Source: Siniperca chuatsi (lineage: Eukaryota > Chordata > Actinopteri > Centrarchiformes > Sinipercidae). From it: a stretch of DNA of 64,000 nt. This document shows, piece by piece, positions 59,808-64,000 of the stretch. Both the position numbers and the translations under genes were made by a program. The notes under the pieces were generated by a model. That model searched no databases and was not told the origin of the DNA. It saw only the letters and a program-made list of their open reading frames with translations. How positions within the stretch are numbered: the stretch's first letter is position 1; the number at the start of each line of letters is the position of its first letter. The stretch is taken from the NCBI RefSeq assembly GCF_020085105.1, contig NC_058047.1:22090001-22154000 (forward strand), given 5' to 3'.

Positions 59808-62800
59808 ACAATCGTCAAATTAGCCTGGCTTCATGGGTCCAAACCAATCTGGGAAACATTTAGTGCAGAGATTGTAATCTCTTCCGGGAACATCAACCTT
59901 CTGTTACAGTAAGTCTCAGGGGTGAGCAGTGTGCGTGCGCACACACACACACACACACACACACACTAACAAAATTTCCCAAGAAAAGACTGGCTTCGCA
60001 GAAACTGTTGGAGAGGAAATGAGAGCTTTACTGCTTTATCTGCAGATGGAAGAACACAGTAGGTCTATAAAGTTGCTCACAATTGTGCTTTACATCTCCA
60101 GATTACATTCCTCACTTTTCTTTTATTTCTAATTTTGACATTTTCTTTCATCTTGTCTCTTTACACTTCTGCTGTGCCTTTATCATGAAACGTCCTCTTG
60201 TGATACATTCAAAGGAATAGTTCAACATTTTTGGAAATGCGCTTATTTACTTTCTTGCCACGAGTGAGATGAGAAGATCAGTACCACTCATGTCTGTATG
60301 TTAAACATGAAGCTACAGCCAGGAGCCAGTTAGCTTCGCTTAGCATAAAGACTGGAAACTGCTAGCCTGGCTCTGTCCAAAGATAACAAACTCCGCCTAC
60401 CAGCACCTCTAAAACTCACTAATCAACATGGTGAGTGTAAAAACGACTCTACAGCCCACAACCTCAAACTGTTTGTAACAACATGTCAAGCTGGCTCAAG
60501 ATCAAGATAAATTACATTTCGGTCTACAACATTTGGGCAAAACTGCTTCTCAGTTAAGGCTGTCGGGGTGTGGAATCCTTCATCACTGAGTATCATAGAG
60601 TGCAGTACTTTAAAACATTTTAAATTCAGTTTGAAAACATGGTTGAAGGACAGCATGTTATTTTTTTGTTTTGGTTTCTTAGTTTCTCATATGGTCTTTT
60701 GTGTGTGTGTGTGTTTCTTATAAAGTGTAAAGTTTTGATTTACTACAACTGATCTTTTATCTCTGTAACCTGCGCATCACTAGTGGCCTCCACCCAGGGA
60801 CTACAGATGAAAATTACCATTTAGCTGTATCTGGTACAATACAAGTATTGTGCATTATCCCTGTTAAACAATAAATAAACAAACATTGTAGTTTTATGGG
60901 GTTATGTGCAAGACTATTTCTTGGCTGGAGTGCTGTCATCACCATGAGGTTGCAAGGCAACCAGCAGAGACTCCAGAAGAGATATGAGAGTGGTATTGAT
61001 CCTCTCATCTAACTTTTAGCAAAAATAACGAATAAGCATATTTCCAAAATGTCTATAAATGTGCTATTCCTTTAACTAACTGTATGCTGAAATGGCAAAC
61101 ACAGACGAGTGCTCCCCTCGCTGAGTCAGATCTATTGGGATGAATCAGAGCGTAGGTTGAGCCAGATGTGTGGGGGAGGGACAGGAGGGAGAACTACATG
61201 TCCCATCTTGCTATGACCGTCATCAGTCTGTGCCCATCTGGTGCCCTGCATCACGTTCTCTCTTGGTTGGAGCGTGTGATCCAATTGTCAGAACATGTTT
61301 GTGTTGGTGTACATCAAGGTGGACAGAAGGCTTGTGAAAATGATATGATGTAAAACAGGTGGTGTTGATGACTCAGCACATGGTACTTGGTTACATGTAG
61401 GAGCACAAGGCAACCACGCTTGACTGCATTTTTCCATTCAGAAAACACTCGTCCTCACCAGGGTCTTTGTCATCCAGCCAAGACAGATCATCTGAGCTGA
61501 CCTCAGCCAGGCTCGGAGTTGGGCTAAAGTCTTCTGAGTCAGAGTCCGGCTCTTCAACTCTGACCCCTCTATTATGGCTGTGAGGGAGTGGGAGTGGTGA
61601 TGCCCCTAAATCAAACAGAAAGACGTGGTTAAATAGTTTTATCATGCTGTGTATGTGTAGTGTGAGAGCCAGAGAAGGGAGAGAGACTTGCCTGATGTGT
61701 GCGCTGATGGCAGAGGTGTTTGTTCACGTTCTCGGAGAATAAGTCTCCTGACCTCCTCCTTCAGTTCTGACACAGTTATTCTGTTGTAAGAGATTAATTG
61801 CAAGGCATGTTAATTCACCCCAAACACACACATACCTGCACACACACACACGTACCTGATCTGGCGGACCTCTTCTTGTGTGTGAGAATACTGAGAGACA
61901 GTCTTTGCCAGATCAGTGCTGTGAGATCTGTAGCTGTTTGTCAGATCCTCCAGTGTCTGAACAAAACACACAAAAGGAAAGGTTAAGGATCTGAAAGAAT
62001 ACAAACCACACATCCACAAGCAAACACAACGTGCGTGATACAATGTGTGCGTACCTTGCAGGTGTGTTCATACTGTCTCCTGGTCTCTCTTGCCTCTGCC
62101 TGCTGGAGGAACACGTCCTCCTCCTGTCTCCCTATCAAGAGGAAAAGAAAGAGCAGATGTTGTGAACAAGACTCTGCTTGCCTTTGCTTTGCAGGGCAGC
62201 ACTAGGCGTAGGACATGTGTAGTCCCACAGAATCAATGATGTGTACGTGTGTACGTGACTCACTTAGTCGTGTTTTCAGTTGGTCCATCTCTCTCCGCAG
62301 GTGTTCCAGCTCCTCTCGGCGGAGCTTTGAGCTGAAACTGTGGAAAAAGAAAGAAAAGTGGTGATAGAACTGTCTTGTCATTTCTGTTCTGTCATAACCG
62401 TCTTCCCCCAAAATGAAAATGTCAACCACACACCTTCCTAGTAGCAAACTGAGGTGTAAACATTTTCTTGTCATTTTCAATCTTGAGCTGGACCTATCAT
62501 CAGTTTAGTGTGCAGTTACGCCCCCCCCAGCTCCACCCCTAATGCACCTCTCCTCCAGGTTGCCTAGCGACGTGGCTCTGGTGATGTGTCCCCGCAGACT
62601 GCTCAGCTCACGTCCAACCTCTCTCCTCCACTGCTCCATCCTTCTCTCTGCTCCTGGACTTTGTCCCCTCCTAGATTCGTCCCTCTCTCTTTCCCTCTCC
62701 CTCAGACTGTGAATCTCCACTAGAAAAGAAGAGAGATTACTATGAGGAAGGAATTTTTTCCCCTTCCTTTAGCAGCCTTATGGATAAATTAGAATTTTTT

Positions 62801-63926
62801 ATTTATGTCATTAATTATAAATTAATCCTCCCTTGATGAGTGTATTTTGCTTTTTCAGACAGTAGAGGGAGAGCGAGTGCGTAGAAAAGGCACAGGACAT
62901 GGAGCTTTAGCCAGAACTTAACTTAGGGCAGTGGTGAGGCAGCATTTTTATTCATCAATATATAATTGTACATTTATTAATTTGGGAGACACCTTTGTCC
63001 AAGCAACGTACAGATGAGGTACAGTACAAGCCACAGTAGATCAAGGAACAAATAAAATATGACATTTTAGCATAATTAATGCAAATAAATGAGACCATGT
63101 GTGAAAAACTTGGTAGTTCCTATCTCTTGCAAGTGGTGCTTTAAGTGCTGGTGGTTGACAAAATTGAGACCACATTTTTCTGTACTGGTTCCACTCTCCA
63201 TCTTCTCCCCTTAGATAAGCTAAATGAAACTGATAGTATGCAGTAATCATAGTGGAAACCGATCAAAGTGTATTTAATGCACACTAAAAAGGCATATTTC
63301 CTGTTTTGAGCCATTCTGCGTCATTTAAAAAAACAGATGAAACACACAATTCTACCCTATATGCATATAATGCCAAGTAGAGGCTGCAATAGCCTGCCAG
63401 TCCTCTTGAGGAAGGCTTTTTTTGCTTACTGATTAAGCCAATTATTTACGTAGGGTATATATGTAGCATTTCAACCACAGTTGATCCGAAGTGTTTTATA
63501 TAAAACTATATAAAGGAACAAAAGTTAAACAGCTAAAACAAGAGGTTACATGCAATTAAAGACCAATTAGTAAAAGTGTGTTTTAAGTTCTCTTAAAGTC
63601 ATCGAAGAGACTGGTCAAACAGAAGGAAGAAAATTATTTTTTTCTCTTCCATTGAGGAACACTGTATTTTTCATATGTGACCTGTTAACTTAGTTTGGGT
63701 GTGGCCACATTAAACAGTGTTGAATCTGATAAGAATTCCTTTCTTCTAGCTGAAAATAACAGGAGTCAGGTGTTGCTGTATTTATGAGGGAGACAACGTG
63801 ACCCAGTGTAAACTGAGGTAAGTAGTCATGGTGCAGTAGGTTACCTTGTAGTGTCTGGATATGACATTGTTGAGACTGTCTCTCCCTTTCCACGTCACGG
63901 AGTTTCTGGGTGAGAGACTCAATCGC
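59462..63926 (-). CDS. coiled-coil protein with acidic C-terminus (3' part; continues past right edge)
   Basis: Eight coding exons in transcript order: 63845-63926, 62548-62719, 62264-62331, 62055-62131, 61856-61956, 61692-61780, 61459-61605, 59462-59631. They join in phase to 301 codons plus stop. The first about 200 residues are Glu/Arg/Gln-rich heptad-type sequence (IESLTQKLRDVERERQSQQ, MEQWRREVGRELSSLRGHIT, REELEHLRREMDQLKTRLRR) and likely form a coiled coil. Then comes SPTPSLAEVSSDDLSWLDD, and the end is very acidic (SDLEDDEDNDDGDDLLDDD) finishing RSDLSLDDL. The first listed exon begins in phase 0 after an acceptor, so more exons lie to the right. I considered centrosomal and cilium coiled-coil families (for example CEP128-type); I rejected centrobin by sequence and cannot assign the others from memory. 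One intron uses a GC donor. Confidence 0.8.
59758..59804. repeat. (TG)n microsatellite
   Basis: TG run of about 47 bases. Confidence 0.95.
59939..59966. repeat. (CA)n microsatellite
   Basis: CA run of about 28 bases. Confidence 0.95.
60211..61073. mobile_element. non-autonomous terminal-inverted-repeat element split by a LINE fragment
   Basis: The left end AAAGGAATAGTTCAACATTT is followed by GGAAATGCGCTTATTTACTT. The right end AATAAGCATATTTCCAAAAT ... CTATTCCTTT is its inverse, with mismatches. The body carries TTAGCTTCGCTTAGCATAAA, CTAGCCTGGCTCTGTCCAAA and GTTTTATGGGGTTATGTGCA, hallmarks of a very common percomorph non-coding element. Sequence unrelated to this family occupies 60448-60885 (see next entry). 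Confidence 0.75.
60448..60885 (+). mobile_element. non-LTR retrotransposon 3' fragment nested in another element
   Basis: A frame from about 60535 encodes GQNCFSVKAVGVWNPSSLSI followed by a Lys/Phe-rich stretch (HFKFSLKTWLKDSM). This resembles the extreme C-terminus of L2/CR1/Rex-type LINE reverse transcriptases. The 3' end is AAACAATAAATAAACAAACA, a short LINE-like tail. It is 5'-truncated, as usual for such insertions, and interrupts the element at 60211-61073. Confidence 0.65.
61606..61691 (-). other. short GC-AG intron of the coiled-coil gene
   Basis: The exon ends CACACATCAG and the intron starts GCAAGTCTC, an exact match to the AG|GCAAGT consensus of GC-AG introns; the acceptor is TTTGATTTAG. 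A shift to the nearest GT (four bases in) would put the next exon in a frame that soon stops. Length 86 nt. Confidence 0.8.
62720..63844 (-). other. intron of the coiled-coil gene
   Basis: 1.1 kb, AT-rich, between exons that join in phase 1. No exon or repeat recognised. Confidence 0.5.
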
Positions 63927-64000
63927 CTTGAAAAGGACATTGGAAAAGAAATTTGGAATTCTGTCAATCCTAAAAACAGTACAATACATTTCATAAATGC

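Larger units (their letters stand above)
59632..61458 (-). other. last intron of the coiled-coil gene
   Basis: 1.8 kb between the last two coding exons (phase 1). Contains (TG)n at 59758-59804, (CA)n at 59939-59966 and the nested transposon at 60211-61073. Confidence 0.7.

Overview
This is a vertebrate nuclear window, almost certainly from a ray-finned (percomorph-type) fish. It has interrupted genes with GT-AG introns, very many (AC)n/(TG)n microsatellites, a tRNA-derived SINE and several dispersed elements of the kind common in perciform genomes. I found no CRISPR array, operon, rRNA or tRNA gene. Exon boundaries below were read by eye from splice signals, reading phase and remembered human orthologues. 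No alignment or transcript evidence was available.

Layout, left to right. (1) About 221-4579, plus strand: a gene related to the RING-type ubiquitin ligase RNF170; its 5' end may lie left of the window. (2) 5427-16880, minus strand: pfas, the trifunctional-size FGAM synthase of purine synthesis. It has 27 coding exons that join in phase to 1318 codons, and lies tail-to-tail with gene 1. (3) 19962-42698, minus strand: ipo13, the nuclear transport receptor importin-13. It has 22 coding exons that join in phase to 961 codons, with long introns holding transposon remnants. (4) 46374-55362, plus strand: an unrecognised 363-residue type I membrane protein with a signal peptide, a Cys-free Ser/Thr/Pro-rich mucin-like ectodomain, one membrane span and a 33-residue tail. 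It is transcribed divergently from ipo13. (5) 59462-63926 and beyond the right edge, minus strand: the last eight coding exons (301 codons) of a coiled-coil protein with an acidic C-terminus, not confidently identified.

The genes do not form a pathway. pfas and ipo13 are housekeeping genes, gene 1 is a probable ER-membrane ubiquitin ligase, gene 4 a cell-surface sialomucin-like protein and gene 5 probably structural or centrosomal. Between and inside them lie mobile-element remnants: a SINE (2412-2630), two copies of a telomere-motif repeat ending in (AC)n, hAT-like palindromic remnants, a TTAA-flanked element (32716-33697), a Tc1-like deletion derivative (49528-50170), a large perciform-type repeat (51694-52285), and a LINE fragment nested inside a terminal-inverted-repeat element (60211-61073).

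I see no convincing undescribed multi-gene system. The items most worth a second look are the mucin-like gene with a possible out-of-phase Ser/Thr exon, two phase-supported GC-AG introns, a microsatellite acting as a splice polypyrimidine tract, the nested transposon, and a 59-nt hairpin in an ipo13 intron.
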